Below, piece by piece: positions 7,146 to 13,557 of a DNA stretch of 13,812 bases. The DNA lies in assembly GCA_038206725.1 (NCBI GenBank), contig JBBRAO010000056.1:1-13812 (forward strand), read 5' to 3'. Origin of the DNA: JBAXXL01 sp038206725. Its GTDB lineage: Bacteria; Bacteroidota; Ignavibacteria; Kapaibacteriales; UBA2268. Every line of letters starts with the position of its first letter. Position 1 is the stretch's first letter. The position numbers and the translations under genes were made by a program. Below the pieces are notes generated by a model, which worked only from the letters and a program-made list of their open reading frames with translations, searched no databases and was not told the origin of the DNA.

Positions 7146-7406
7146 TTACCAACTAACATTTTCAACTTCACATAGAACTGATTCCAAATCATTGAAAATA
7201 AAATCCTTGGGTTTTTGCTCCAATAAAGGTAATTCGAATTCAGTAATTTCACCGGTTATACGCTGTTTTAATCGAATTAGTTTATTTTTCCCAAAATCTA
7301 CTTTTAATATTACATCCATTTTAAAATCATCCGGCACTTCGGATTGTTCTACCCGGCAAGATACTTTATAATAACCAGCTTCAGTTCTTTGAATATTATC
7401 AGCAAA
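7146..7406 (-). pseudogene. Probable C-terminal remnant of an M1-family metallopeptidase
   Basis: Eighty-six codons are open from just after a TAA at 7407-7409 to the stop at 7146-7148, with only a GTG at 7337 as an internal start. The reading TEAGYYKVSCRVEQ, DDFKMDVILKVDFG, then EFELPLLEQKPKDFIFNDL and VLCEV follows the beta-sandwich tail of Bacteroidota M1 aminopeptidases (GxGYxVxxxxxQ, FxMPxxIxxxF, xFxxPLxxKPxxVxxDPxxxxLxEV). The whole catalytic region (GAMEN, HExxH) is missing. The native terminator is retained at 7073-7102, so this looks like a 5' deletion of a real gene. A small stand-alone protein cannot be excluded. Confidence 0.5.
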
Positions 7407-7449
7407 TTATATTTCAAAAAAATAAATTAAGAATAAAATATAAAATGAA

Positions 7450-7463
7450 AGTAAACGTTTACT
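7450..7463. promoter_or_regulatory. 14-bp perfect palindrome, candidate operator of the TetR gene
   Basis: AGTAAACGTTTACT is fully self-complementary and lies 35 nt before the preferred tetR start at 7499. Its size and position fit an autoregulatory operator. The TAAACGTTTA core with central CG also resembles LacI-family operators, so the cognate regulator is not certain. No second copy is seen in the window. Confidence 0.5.
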
Positions 7464-7498
7464 CACATATAATAACTAACAATAAACAAAACGCACCA

Positions 7499-8101
7499 AT
7501 GAAAACCGATATAAGACAAGAGCAGATAATAAACGAGGCTATAAATATAATTCATAGCAAGGGGTATTCCGCGTTGTCAATAAGGGAATTAGCCAAACAG
7601 GTTCAAATTTCGGAAGGTGCTATTTATAGACATTTCTCAAGTAAGGAAGAAATTCAAAACGGAATTATTAAGAGAATAATCAATATCACTAATTTACTTT
7701 TCGAAGAAATTGAAATTATACCCAATACCGAAGATAAGCTCAGCAGATTTATATTCTTTCATTTGGAATTGTTTGAGCGGAAGCCAGAATTAGTTTCGAT
7801 TATGTTTTCAGATGAATTATTTGATCTTAATCCGGAGATGTTTAAAAATATAACCGAGATAATGAAGAAAAGACAAGCGCTTCTACGAACTATGATAAGT
7901 ACCGGAATATTGGAAGGTAAATTTAAAGAGCTTGATAGCGGAATCATATCAACTATGATTCAGGGATATATAAAACTAACCATTGGTAAATGGAAACATT
8001 CCGGTTATAAATTTTCACTGATTGAACAAGGTGAAAAGTTCTATAAGACGTTGGAACAAATATTATTAAATAATTTAGACAATAAGAATATTATATTTTA
8101 A
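7499..8101 (+). CDS. TetR/AcrR-family transcriptional regulator
   Basis: A 200-aa regulator when started at the ATG at 7499. The N-terminal DNA-binding domain covers about residues 5-55, with the helix-turn-helix at 27-46 (SIRELAKQVQISEGAIYRHF), a textbook TetR pattern followed by SSKEEIQ. The C-terminal ligand-binding half has no recognisable signature. An ATG at 7445 would add 18 residues unlike the family and would put a perfect 14-bp palindrome inside the coding region, so I prefer 7499. It is first in a same-strand series with hemerythrin, a DUF6448 pseudogene and a cupin, and probably represses them and itself. The inducer is unknown. Confidence 0.88.
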   Translation: MKTDIRQEQIINEAINIIHSKGYSALSIRELAKQVQISEGAIYRHFSSKEEIQNGIIKRIINITNLLFEEIEIIPNTEDKLSRFIFFHLELFERKPELVSIMFSDELFDLNPEMFKNITEIMKKRQALLRTMISTGILEGKFKELDSGIISTMIQGYIKLTIGKWKHSGYKFSLIEQGEKFYKTLEQILLNNLDNKNIIF

Positions 8102-8108
8102 AAAATTA

Positions 8109-8113
8109 GCAGA
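8109..8113 (+). promoter_or_regulatory. Shine-Dalgarno site of the hemerythrin-like gene
   Basis: AGAGG at 8109-8113, 7 nt before the ATG at 8121, in the 19-nt gap after tetR. This supports co-transcription with tetR and the chosen start. Confidence 0.5.
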
Positions 8114-8120
8114 GGTTAAA

Positions 8121-8669
8121 ATGTTACCGATAGAAACTCTTAAGCACGAACATCAAATTGTACTTCACGCTCTTGCGGGCGCGGAGAAAATAGTTCAAAA
8201 AATCAGAAAGACGAATAAAGTTGATTTTGAGTTAATTCAAAAGTTAATTGATTTCTCGAAAAATTTTGTTGATGGATGCCATCATTCCAAAGAAGAGAAA
8301 CAACTTTTTCCAAAACTTGTTCAGAAAGGATTCGGTCTTCATTCTGGTCCTATAGCAGTAATGCTAAGTGAGCACGATGAGGGAAGAAAGTATATTGCAG
8401 ATATAGCAAAAGATTTAGAATTAATAAAAAAAGGCGATATATCTTATGCTGAACAACTTGCAGACGACATTGAAGGATACATAGAGCTACTCACCAATCA
8501 TATAGATAAGGAAAACAATGTGTTGTTTGAAATGGCACTTCAGACACTAACTAACGAAGAACAACAAGAACTCTCACAGGAATTCGACAGAATTGAATCG
8601 GAAGAAATTGGTGAAGGAGTTCACGAATATTATCATCAAATCGCACACGAATTAGCCGATTATCAATAA
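8121..8669 (+). CDS. Hemerythrin HHE-domain protein
   Basis: A 182-aa cytosolic four-helix-bundle protein expected to bind a non-heme di-iron centre. Family members handle O2, NO or iron or repair iron-sulfur clusters. Candidate ligands are spaced as in the HHE family: LKHEHQ (His9/His11), CHHSKEEKQLFP (His54/His55, Glu58/Glu59), SEHDEGR (His85) and NHIDKENNVLF (His127, Glu131). The last 40 residues are an acidic helical tail with extra histidines (VHEYYHQIAHE). The gene starts 19 nt after tetR and is followed 18 nt later by the DUF6448 pseudogene, so an operon is likely. The fold is well supported; the exact ligand is unknown. Confidence 0.9.
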   Translation: MLPIETLKHEHQIVLHALAGAEKIVQKIRKTNKVDFELIQKLIDFSKNFVDGCHHSKEEKQLFPKLVQKGFGLHSGPIAVMLSEHDEGRKYIADIAKDLELIKKGDISYAEQLADDIEGYIELLTNHIDKENNVLFEMALQTLTNEEQQELSQEFDRIESEEIGEGVHEYYHQIAHELADYQ

Positions 8670-8687
8670 AACTTGAAAAAATAAAAA

Positions 8688-8942
8688 ATGAGAAGGACTA
8701 TAGTAGTATTGTTAATAGCATTAATATATTTTGCTGTAAATCTTGATCAAAAAGCAAATGCACATTGCGATACTAAATCAGGTCCTGTAATAACGGCGGC
8801 AAAGGAAGCATTAAATAGTGGTAATGTAAATTGAGTACTCATTTGGGTACAAAAGAATGACGAAGAAATCATCAAAGAAGCGTTTAATCACACTCTTAAA
8901 GTAAGAAAATTAAATAATTATAAAATAATTAAAAAAAGATAA
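8688..8942 (+). pseudogene. DUF6448-family gene, broken by an in-frame TGA and truncated
   Basis: The ATG at 8688 opens a signal peptide (about residues 1-25, ending KANA) followed by HCDTKSGPVITAAKEAL and NSGNVN, the typical start of mature DUF6448 proteins. Codon 49 (8832-8834) is TGA, after which the same frame resumes VLIWVQKNDEEIIKEAF and HTLKVRKLN, again in family order. Family members usually have leucine or tyrosine at the stop position, so TTA or TTG to TGA is a simple explanation. After VRKLN the family sequence ends and a short lysine-rich tail runs to TAA at 8940-8942; about half of the usual protein is missing. Readthrough is unlikely given the second defect. It lies between the hemerythrin and cupin genes on the same strand. 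Confidence 0.8.
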
Positions 8943-8946
8943 ACAA

Positions 8947-9270
8947 ATGAAAGTAACTAATTATAATGATATCGCGACAAATCCAAATCCTCACGGAATT
9001 GATGCTCGTAAGATATACAATCAACCTGATGCGCAAGTAATGCATTTAACTTTAAAACCCGGGGAAGGTTTGATAACACATAAAACCCCGGTGGATGTAT
9101 TCTTCTACGTACTCGAAGGCAAAGGAATCGTTGAAATTGGTGAGGAAAGGATGGAAGTTGAAAAGGATAACATAATTGAAAGTCCGGCTAACATCCCACA
9201 TTGTCTAAAAAATGAAAGCGATGCAATAGTACGCTTTCTGGTGGTTAAGACACCAAACCCATCCAAATAA
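8947..9270 (+). CDS. Small single-domain cupin
   Basis: A 107-aa cupin. Motif 1 is LKPGEGLITHKTPVDVFFYV followed by LEGKG, and motif 2 is ESPANIPHCLKN. His45 and His85 are in place, but the second histidine and the glutamate of canonical motif 1 are replaced (T47 and a V/F position), so any metal site has a reduced ligand set; this HKTPVDVFF variant recurs in small cupins of anaerobes. The start follows the DUF6448 stop by 4 nt with no clear ribosome-binding site. It is the last gene before a strong terminator and belongs to the tetR-hemerythrin unit. The enzymatic role is unknown. Confidence 0.85.
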   Translation: MKVTNYNDIATNPNPHGIDARKIYNQPDAQVMHLTLKPGEGLITHKTPVDVFFYVLEGKGIVEIGEERMEVEKDNIIESPANIPHCLKNESDAIVRFLVVKTPNPSK

Positions 9271-9284
9271 ATAATAGTTTCGAC

Positions 9285-9321
9285 AAAAATAGCCCTTGAT
9301 GATTTAAGGGCTATTTTTTTT
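9285..9321 (+). terminator. Rho-independent terminator after the cupin
   Basis: A 10-bp perfect stem, AATAGCCCTT (9288-9297) with AAGGGCTATT (9306-9315), an 8-nt loop and a run of eight T (9314-9321). It separates the tetR-hemerythrin-cupin unit from copA. A short A-run upstream makes it partly bidirectional. Confidence 0.9.
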
Positions 9322-9586
9322 AAGATTTCTAAAATTAAATTTATTTGGTTAAATTAATAAAAATTAATAATAGTACGCGGAATAACCCAACAAATAAATT
9401 TAACAAATCTGATTAATAATGAATAAATAGAAAACTGTATTGAAATAAAAAGAATTAAATTATATTTTGATACGTCAATACAATTGGCAAATAGGTATTG
9501 TTCTTTGGATAGACATTTAAATTGCGTTGTTGACGATGTTTAAATATACCTATTTTCTGATTTAAGTTGCATATAGAAGTGTATAA
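9322..9586 (+). promoter_or_regulatory. Noncoding leader/promoter region of copA
   Basis: About 265 nt with no gene. The first 130 nt are featureless and AT-rich. The second half holds the 10-bp inverted repeat reported separately and a TTGACG (9530-9535) followed after 15 nt by TATTTT, a weak sigma-70-like candidate. No CopY-type, CueR-type or CsoR-type box is recognisable. Confidence 0.3.
9489..9555. repeat. 10-bp inverted repeat upstream of copA
   Basis: AAATAGGTAT (9489-9498) and ATACCTATTT (9546-9555) are exact reverse complements separated by 47 nt; the right arm ends 31 nt before the copA start. They could be paired half-sites for a metal sensor or the base of a leader hairpin. Confidence 0.5.
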
Positions 9587-11833
9587 ATGGCAAAAATAAT
9601 CAATATAAATAAAAGCATTATAGGATCGCAAAAAGAGACTTTCGCGGTTGAAGGAATGTCTTGCGCGTCTTGCGCGGTAAGTGTAGAAAGTATGCTTAAA
9701 GCTCAAAACGGCGTGATATCTGCTAATGTGAACTACGCCACAAGTAGCGTTATAGTCGAATATCAACCATCAATAATAACCCCAAAAGAATTCAAAGCAA
9801 TAATCCAATCAATAGGATATGATTTGTTGATTGACGAAAGCGAAGTAGAAAACGAAGGCGAAAAACAAAAAACTTTATATCAGCAAATCAAACGGAACGC
9901 AAAATGGGCAGTATCTCTGTCACTTCCGGTTTTCCTAATTTCTATGTTTTTTATGGATATCCCTTTTGGAAACTGGATAATGCTGGCACTAACAACACCG
10001 GTAGTATTTTGGTTTGGCAGAACTTTTTTTATACACGCGTTCAAACAAGCAAAACACGGCAAAGCAAATATGGATACACTGGTTGCACTTAGCACCAGTA
10101 TAGCATATTTCTTTAGTTTATTTAATACTATATATCCTGAATTTTGGCACTCTCGTGGTTTGCACGCTCACGTTTATTTTGAAGCATCAGCAGTTGTTAT
10201 ATCATTTATTCTGATAGGCAAATTACTCGAAGAAAGGGCAAAGTCCAATGCCTCGAGCGCAATTAAAAAATTGTTTGGTTTACAAGCGAAAACCGTTACC
10301 AAAATGATTGACGGTGAGCAAGTGGAATTGCCAATTTCGAGTGTAAAAATTGACGATATATTATTGATAAAACCCGGTGATAAGATCCCTGTTGATGGTG
10401 AAGTTACATCCGGCAATTCATTTGTTGATGAGAGTACCATTACCGGTGAACCAATGGCGGTTGAAAAAAGTACCGGCGATAAAGTTTTTGCGGGGACTAT
10501 TAACCAAAAAGGAAGTTTCCAAATAATCGCCCGCAAAGTTGGCGGCGACACAATTTTATCCCAAATCATAGAGGTGGTGCGGAATTCGTTAATGACTAAA
10601 CCACCGGTTCAAAAATTAGTTGACAAAATAGCCGGTATATTTGTACCCGTCGTTATCGGTATTTCAATAATTTCATTTTTTGTATGGATTTTATTTGGTG
10701 GTGATAATGCTGTAAATTTAGCTCTTTTATCAATGGTTACCGTATTGGTAATAGCTTGTCCTTGTGCTTTGGGTCTCGCTACTCCGACTGCTATAATGGT
10801 TGGTATGGGCAAAGGAGCCGATATGGGTATATTGATAAAAGACTCGGATGCATTGGAATTAGCGAATAAAATTAACGCTGTTGTTTTGGATAAGACAGGA
10901 ACAATTACTGAGGGCAAACCTGTAGTAACCGATTTTTTATGGCATTGCGACAATCAGGATTTGATAAAATATAAAGAGATTCTACAATCTATGGAATTGC
11001 TCTCTGAGCATCCTTTAGCGGAAGCAGTATTATATAAACTTCACAAAGAAGAAGTAGCGAATGTTCAGATTCAAGATTTTGTCAGTATTACAGGGCGCGG
11101 AATAAAAGCGACATACGGCAATAACGTTTATCTGGTTGGTAATCATAAACTATTGGCGGAAAATAATACCAATATAACTAATGAGGATGCGGATATAATT
11201 GGATTATTGCAAAAAGAAGCCAAAACTATAGTTCATTTTGCCGATGAAAACAAACTTATAGCAACAATCGCGATTGCCGACAAAATAAAAGATTCTTCAG
11301 CCAAGGCTATCGGAATCTTGAAAAGTCAAGGAATCGAGGTTTATTTGCTAACCGGGGATAATGATTTAACGGCACAAGCTGTAGCATACAAAGTAGGTAT
11401 AACCAATTTTCAATCTGAAGTTTTACCCGCTGATAAGGCGAATTTTATCCAAGAACTTCAAAAGCGGAAAAAAATAGTCGCGATGGTAGGGGATGGTATT
11501 AATGATTCACAAGCATTGGCACTTGCCGATGTGGGAATAGCAATGGGCAAGGGATCTGATATTGCAATGGATGTTGCTAAAATAACAATTATGTCGTCCG
11601 ATTTATTGCTAATTCCGAAGGCGATCAAACTTTCCGCGCTTACTTTAAGAACTATCAAGCAGAATTTATTTTGGGCTTTTATATACAATTTGATTGGAAT
11701 TCCGATTGCCGCGGGAATTCTTTATCCATTCACCGGATTTTTATTAAATCCGATGATAGCAGGCGCGGCTATGGCATTAAGTTCATTCTCGGTTGTTAGC
11801 AATAGCATAAGAATGAGAAATGTGAAAGTATAA
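9587..11833 (+). CDS. copA: Cu+-exporting P1B-type ATPase
   Basis: A 748-aa inner-membrane pump that uses ATP to export Cu(I). It has one N-terminal HMA domain (about residues 17-85) with CASC (Cys26, Cys29). Eight membrane helices are expected: four between about 105 and 215, two flanking CPC (about 350-400), and two at the end (about 690-740). Family motifs: TGEP in the actuator domain (286-289), CPC (391-393), phosphorylated Asp435 in DKTGT, the HP pair in SEHPLAE (475-476), and GDGIND (635-640). YN (700-701) and MALSS (729-733) mark the Cu+ subgroup P1B-1 rather than Zn/Cd pumps. It is followed after 34 nt by a small HMA protein, the usual pump-chaperone pair. Confidence 0.95.
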   Translation: MAKIININKSIIGSQKETFAVEGMSCASCAVSVESMLKAQNGVISANVNYATSSVIVEYQPSIITPKEFKAIIQSIGYDLLIDESEVENEGEKQKTLYQQIKRNAKWAVSLSLPVFLISMFFMDIPFGNWIMLALTTPVVFWFGRTFFIHAFKQAKHGKANMDTLVALSTSIAYFFSLFNTIYPEFWHSRGLHAHVYFEASAVVISFILIGKLLEERAKSNASSAIKKLFGLQAKTVTKMIDGEQVELPISSVKIDDILLIKPGDKIPVDGEVTSGNSFVDESTITGEPMAVEKSTGDKVFAGTINQKGSFQIIARKVGGDTILSQIIEVVRNSLMTKPPVQKLVDKIAGIFVPVVIGISIISFFVWILFGGDNAVNLALLSMVTVLVIACPCALGLATPTAIMVGMGKGADMGILIKDSDALELANKINAVVLDKTGTITEGKPVVTDFLWHCDNQDLIKYKEILQSMELLSEHPLAEAVLYKLHKEEVANVQIQDFVSITGRGIKATYGNNVYLVGNHKLLAENNTNITNEDADIIGLLQKEAKTIVHFADENKLIATIAIADKIKDSSAKAIGILKSQGIEVYLLTGDNDLTAQAVAYKVGITNFQSEVLPADKANFIQELQKRKKIVAMVGDGINDSQALALADVGIAMGKGSDIAMDVAKITIMSSDLLLIPKAIKLSALTLRTIKQNLFWAFIYNLIGIPIAAGILYPFTGFLLNPMIAGAAMALSSFSVVSNSIRMRNVKV

Positions 11834-11867
11834 TATTTTTTTTATTTTAATATAGATAGGATTCAAG

Positions 11868-12077
11868 ATGGCAAAATACAAATTCAAAACAAGTCTTAAA
11901 TGTAATGGATGTATTCAAACAATAACCCCATTTCTAAACGGTGCAAGCGGTATTGAGCATTGGGAAGTGGATTTAACCAACAACGACAAAATTTTAACAG
12001 TCGAAAGCTTTAATTTAACCGAAGCCGAATTGATAGCGATAATTAACAAAGCCGGTTACAAGGCGGAAAAAATCTAA
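11868..12077 (+). CDS. copZ: HMA-domain copper chaperone-like protein
   Basis: A 69-aa single HMA (ferredoxin-like) domain with the metal-binding CNGC at residues 12-15 (KCNGC), in place of the more usual MxCxxC. It probably delivers or buffers Cu(I) for the pump encoded 34 nt upstream. An AGGA lies before the ATG. The strand order fits: KYKFKTSL, helix, the turn SGIEHWEVDLTNND, strand KILTVESF, second helix, AGYKAEKI. The leading methionine of the metal loop is replaced by lysine, so metal preference could differ from classic CopZ. The gene ends before a terminator. Confidence 0.82.
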   Translation: MAKYKFKTSLKCNGCIQTITPFLNGASGIEHWEVDLTNNDKILTVESFNLTEAELIAIINKAGYKAEKI

Positions 12078-12108
12078 ATATTAGTCAAAATAGATATTTG
12101 AAATAATA

Positions 12109-12124
12109 ATCGGATTAATCCGAT
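12109..12124. repeat. 16-bp perfect palindrome after the HMA gene
   Basis: ATCGGATTAATCCGAT is fully self-complementary, 31 nt after the HMA stop and just before the terminator hairpin. It could be part of a double hairpin at the 3' end or an operator. No T tract follows it directly. Confidence 0.5.
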
Positions 12125-12136
12125 AATATGTAAAAT

Positions 12137-12180
12137 CTAAGAACCCTTACTAATCTAAGGACTCTTAGGTTTTTTATTTT
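12137..12180 (+). terminator. Terminator of the copA-HMA unit
   Basis: CTAAGA (12137-12142) pairs with TCTTAG (12163-12168). After a 2x2 internal loop, CCTTA (12145-12149) pairs with TAAGG (12156-12160). GTTTTTTATTTTT follows on the plus strand. On the minus strand it also lies beyond the ArsC-like stop, though with a weak T tract. Confidence 0.75.
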
Positions 12181-12191
12181 TGATCAGTGAT

Positions 12192-12536
12192 TTATGAATT
12201 TAACCAAATTTTCCAGATTTCAGGTTGGTAACCTAAAGCGGCTTCTCTGCCAAATCGGGTAATTGGAGTAACAAGCAAGAGCGGATCGTAGAGCAATTCA
12301 GCTTCCAAATCAACCAACATATAAGCAAGATTTCGAGTTTTATAGTGCTTACCTTCTTTGTTGATTAAATTTTCTAACGGGATTTTTCGCGTTATGCTAT
12401 CTAATTCACCTTTGCTCAACGGCTTTTCTACCAAGTCAACGAATTGGGTTTTAATGCCGCGCTCTTTGAAGAAACGTAATGCTTTTTGGGTCTCGTGGCA
12501 CTTCTTGGTGCCGAATACTTGTATCATTGAAGCCAT
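12192..12536 (-). CDS. ArsC/Spx-family thioredoxin-like protein
   Basis: A 114-aa protein of the arsenate reductase (glutaredoxin-type)/Spx/YffB family. It opens MASMIQVFGTKKCHETQKAL with a single N-terminal Cys13 (no CxxC). Then come FVDLVEKPLSKGEL, ITRKIPLENLINKEG and the family loop LLLVTPITRFG (Pro91 cis-proline position, Arg94). True arsenate reductases need the cysteine and three arginines; not all are assignable here, and no other ars gene is adjacent, so I do not call it arsC. The start at 12536 is supported by a truncated upstream copy that also begins MAS-x-I. It is convergent with copA/HMA and has a BRO-N gene upstream. Confidence 0.82.
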   Translation of the reverse strand: MASMIQVFGTKKCHETQKALRFFKERGIKTQFVDLVEKPLSKGELDSITRKIPLENLINKEGKHYKTRNLAYMLVDLEAELLYDPLLLVTPITRFGREAALGYQPEIWKIWLNS

Positions 12537-12602
12537 ATTAATATCGAAATTTAAATCAATATATACGCAAAAAGGTCGGTATTATTTGAAAAGAAGAAAG
12601 GA
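12498..12602. repeat. Diverged direct repeat, copy 1 (5' end and promoter of the ArsC-like gene)
   Basis: About 105 bp that match 13519-13621 in the same orientation at roughly 80% identity by eye, with 1-2 nt gaps. The first 43 positions match at 36. A 20-nt block (aatttaaatcaatatatacg) and a 14-nt block around the start codon are identical. The repeat covers the first 13 codons and the upstream region and brackets the BRO-N gene. Confidence 0.85.
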
Positions 12603-12655
12603 TGCCTTGATAAATATCATCGTAAGTTTGAATTCCTAATAATTTATTGCCCTAA

Positions 12656-13495
12656 TTATTCGGTTAATTCTTTATTTGCCAATTGCTTTGCATTAAGTTT
12701 TGTGACAACTTTTTTACCAGTTGTATTTTCCAACTGAATTCTTGCGGCTTTCGCTACTTTACCACCTTTCCGCGCAACTTCTTTGTTTTCATTGAACGTT
12801 TTTGGTTGTTTCACTTTTGAGATTTCTGTAGTTGATGCTTCAGCCAACATATTGAGAACCAGTTCAAGATTTGTCATATTATCTCGTAGGTTCTCTTTCT
12901 TCAAATCTTTATGTTTCTTGTATTGTTTAGTATTAAAACCACTCCATATTTGAGTTATTTCATCTGTTAAAATTGCAAATTCTTGGCTTTTTTTTACCCC
13001 GCGATTTTCCCATTCATTGGTTAGCTCTTTCCGGATTTCAATGCTTTTTAGCCTCTGGTTAATCCATTCTTTAGAATACCCTTTCTGCAAATATATTTTC
13101 ATTGCTCTATCAAATGCTAATTCAGGGTCCTCGATTTCCTCAATCCTTTCATATCCTACTTTCGCAAGCCATAATTTAAATGGTTCAGCTTTAGGTGACG
13201 GAATACTTTGTATTAACCTAAAAAGTTGTTCTGTATCAGCTACATCCGTTAATCGCATTTTCCCATCATCGGCAATTAATTTCAAATGGTTACAATTTGT
13301 AACCGTTTCATTGCCTTCCTTTAACAGCCTATTTTTGAGTACTTTCCAGTAGTTTCTCGCCCCTTGATGATGCGGCTGATCAGTTAATACTTCAATTACA
13401 TCAATTATTGAAAAAAACCACAATTCTTTTTCATCGTCCCAAATTGTGCGTATTTTTTTGTCATTGAATAATTTGATTTTATTTAATTTTTCCAT
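12656..13495 (-). CDS. BRO-N domain (phage antirepressor-like) protein
   Basis: A 279-aa protein with an N-terminal BRO-N domain (about residues 1-110: IKLFNDKKIRTIWDDEKE, WFFSIIDVIEVL, then KLIADDGKMRLTDVADTEQL). A middle section, WLAKVGYERIEEIEDPELAF, KGYSKEWINQRLKSIEIRKE and GVKKSQEFAILTDEIT, recurs in antirepressor-like proteins scattered through bacterial chromosomes. The C-terminus is basic and alanine-rich (EVARKGGKVAKAAR). Family members are phage- or mobile-element-associated and are presumed DNA-binding; the cellular role is unknown. AAGGA lies 7 nt before the ATG. That ribosome-binding site falls inside a truncated ArsC-like frame whose promoter presumably now drives this gene. Confidence 0.85.
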   Translation of the reverse strand: MEKLNKIKLFNDKKIRTIWDDEKELWFFSIIDVIEVLTDQPHHQGARNYWKVLKNRLLKEGNETVTNCNHLKLIADDGKMRLTDVADTEQLFRLIQSIPSPKAEPFKLWLAKVGYERIEEIEDPELAFDRAMKIYLQKGYSKEWINQRLKSIEIRKELTNEWENRGVKKSQEFAILTDEITQIWSGFNTKQYKKHKDLKKENLRDNMTNLELVLNMLAEASTTEISKVKQPKTFNENKEVARKGGKVAKAARIQLENTTGKKVVTKLNAKQLANKELTE

Positions 13496-13557
13496 ATCAA
13501 TTCCTTTTTAAGTTTTCCGCATTTCTTAGTGCCGAAAATTTCTATAGTTGAAGCCAT
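13483..13557 (-). pseudogene. Truncated second copy of the ArsC/Spx-like gene
   Basis: The ATG at 13557 opens a 24-codon frame MASTIEIFGTKKCGKLKK followed by six unrelated residues and TAA at 13483-13485. Ten of the first 13 residues equal those of the intact gene at 12192-12536, including Cys13, and the upstream DNA is also duplicated. Similarity ends just after the cysteine, where the BRO-N ribosome-binding site and start (13495) begin; the frame overlaps that start by 13 nt. It is either a dead fragment or a leader peptide for the BRO-N gene. Confidence 0.8.

Noticed and set aside
7031..7252. 73-codon minus-strand frame with hydrophobic stretches
   Set aside because: It overlaps the M1-like remnant in another frame and runs through that remnant's terminator; no family features.
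8832..8834. TGA as a selenocysteine codon in the DUF6448 gene
   Set aside because: Family members have ordinary residues here, no SECIS-like hairpin is evident after it, and the protein is also truncated, so decay is simpler.
9455..9766. 103-codon minus-strand frame at the copA start
   Set aside because: It lies opposite the copA HMA domain and its leader, with arginine/tyrosine-rich, low-information sequence; a shadow frame.
12192..12536. Calling this a bona fide arsC of an arsenic operon
   Set aside because: No arsB, acr3 or arsR neighbour is present and the full arginine set cannot be assigned; Spx/YffB-type function is equally possible.
12358..12639. 93-codon plus-strand frame opposite the ArsC-like gene
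   Set aside because: Most of it is antisense to the conserved ArsC-like protein. Only its last 25 codons, shared with the second repeat copy, are worth noting and are reported as a finding.
12656..13495. A prophage around the BRO-N gene
   Set aside because: No integrase, terminase, portal or other phage gene is present on either side; a single mobile-type gene is all that can be supported.
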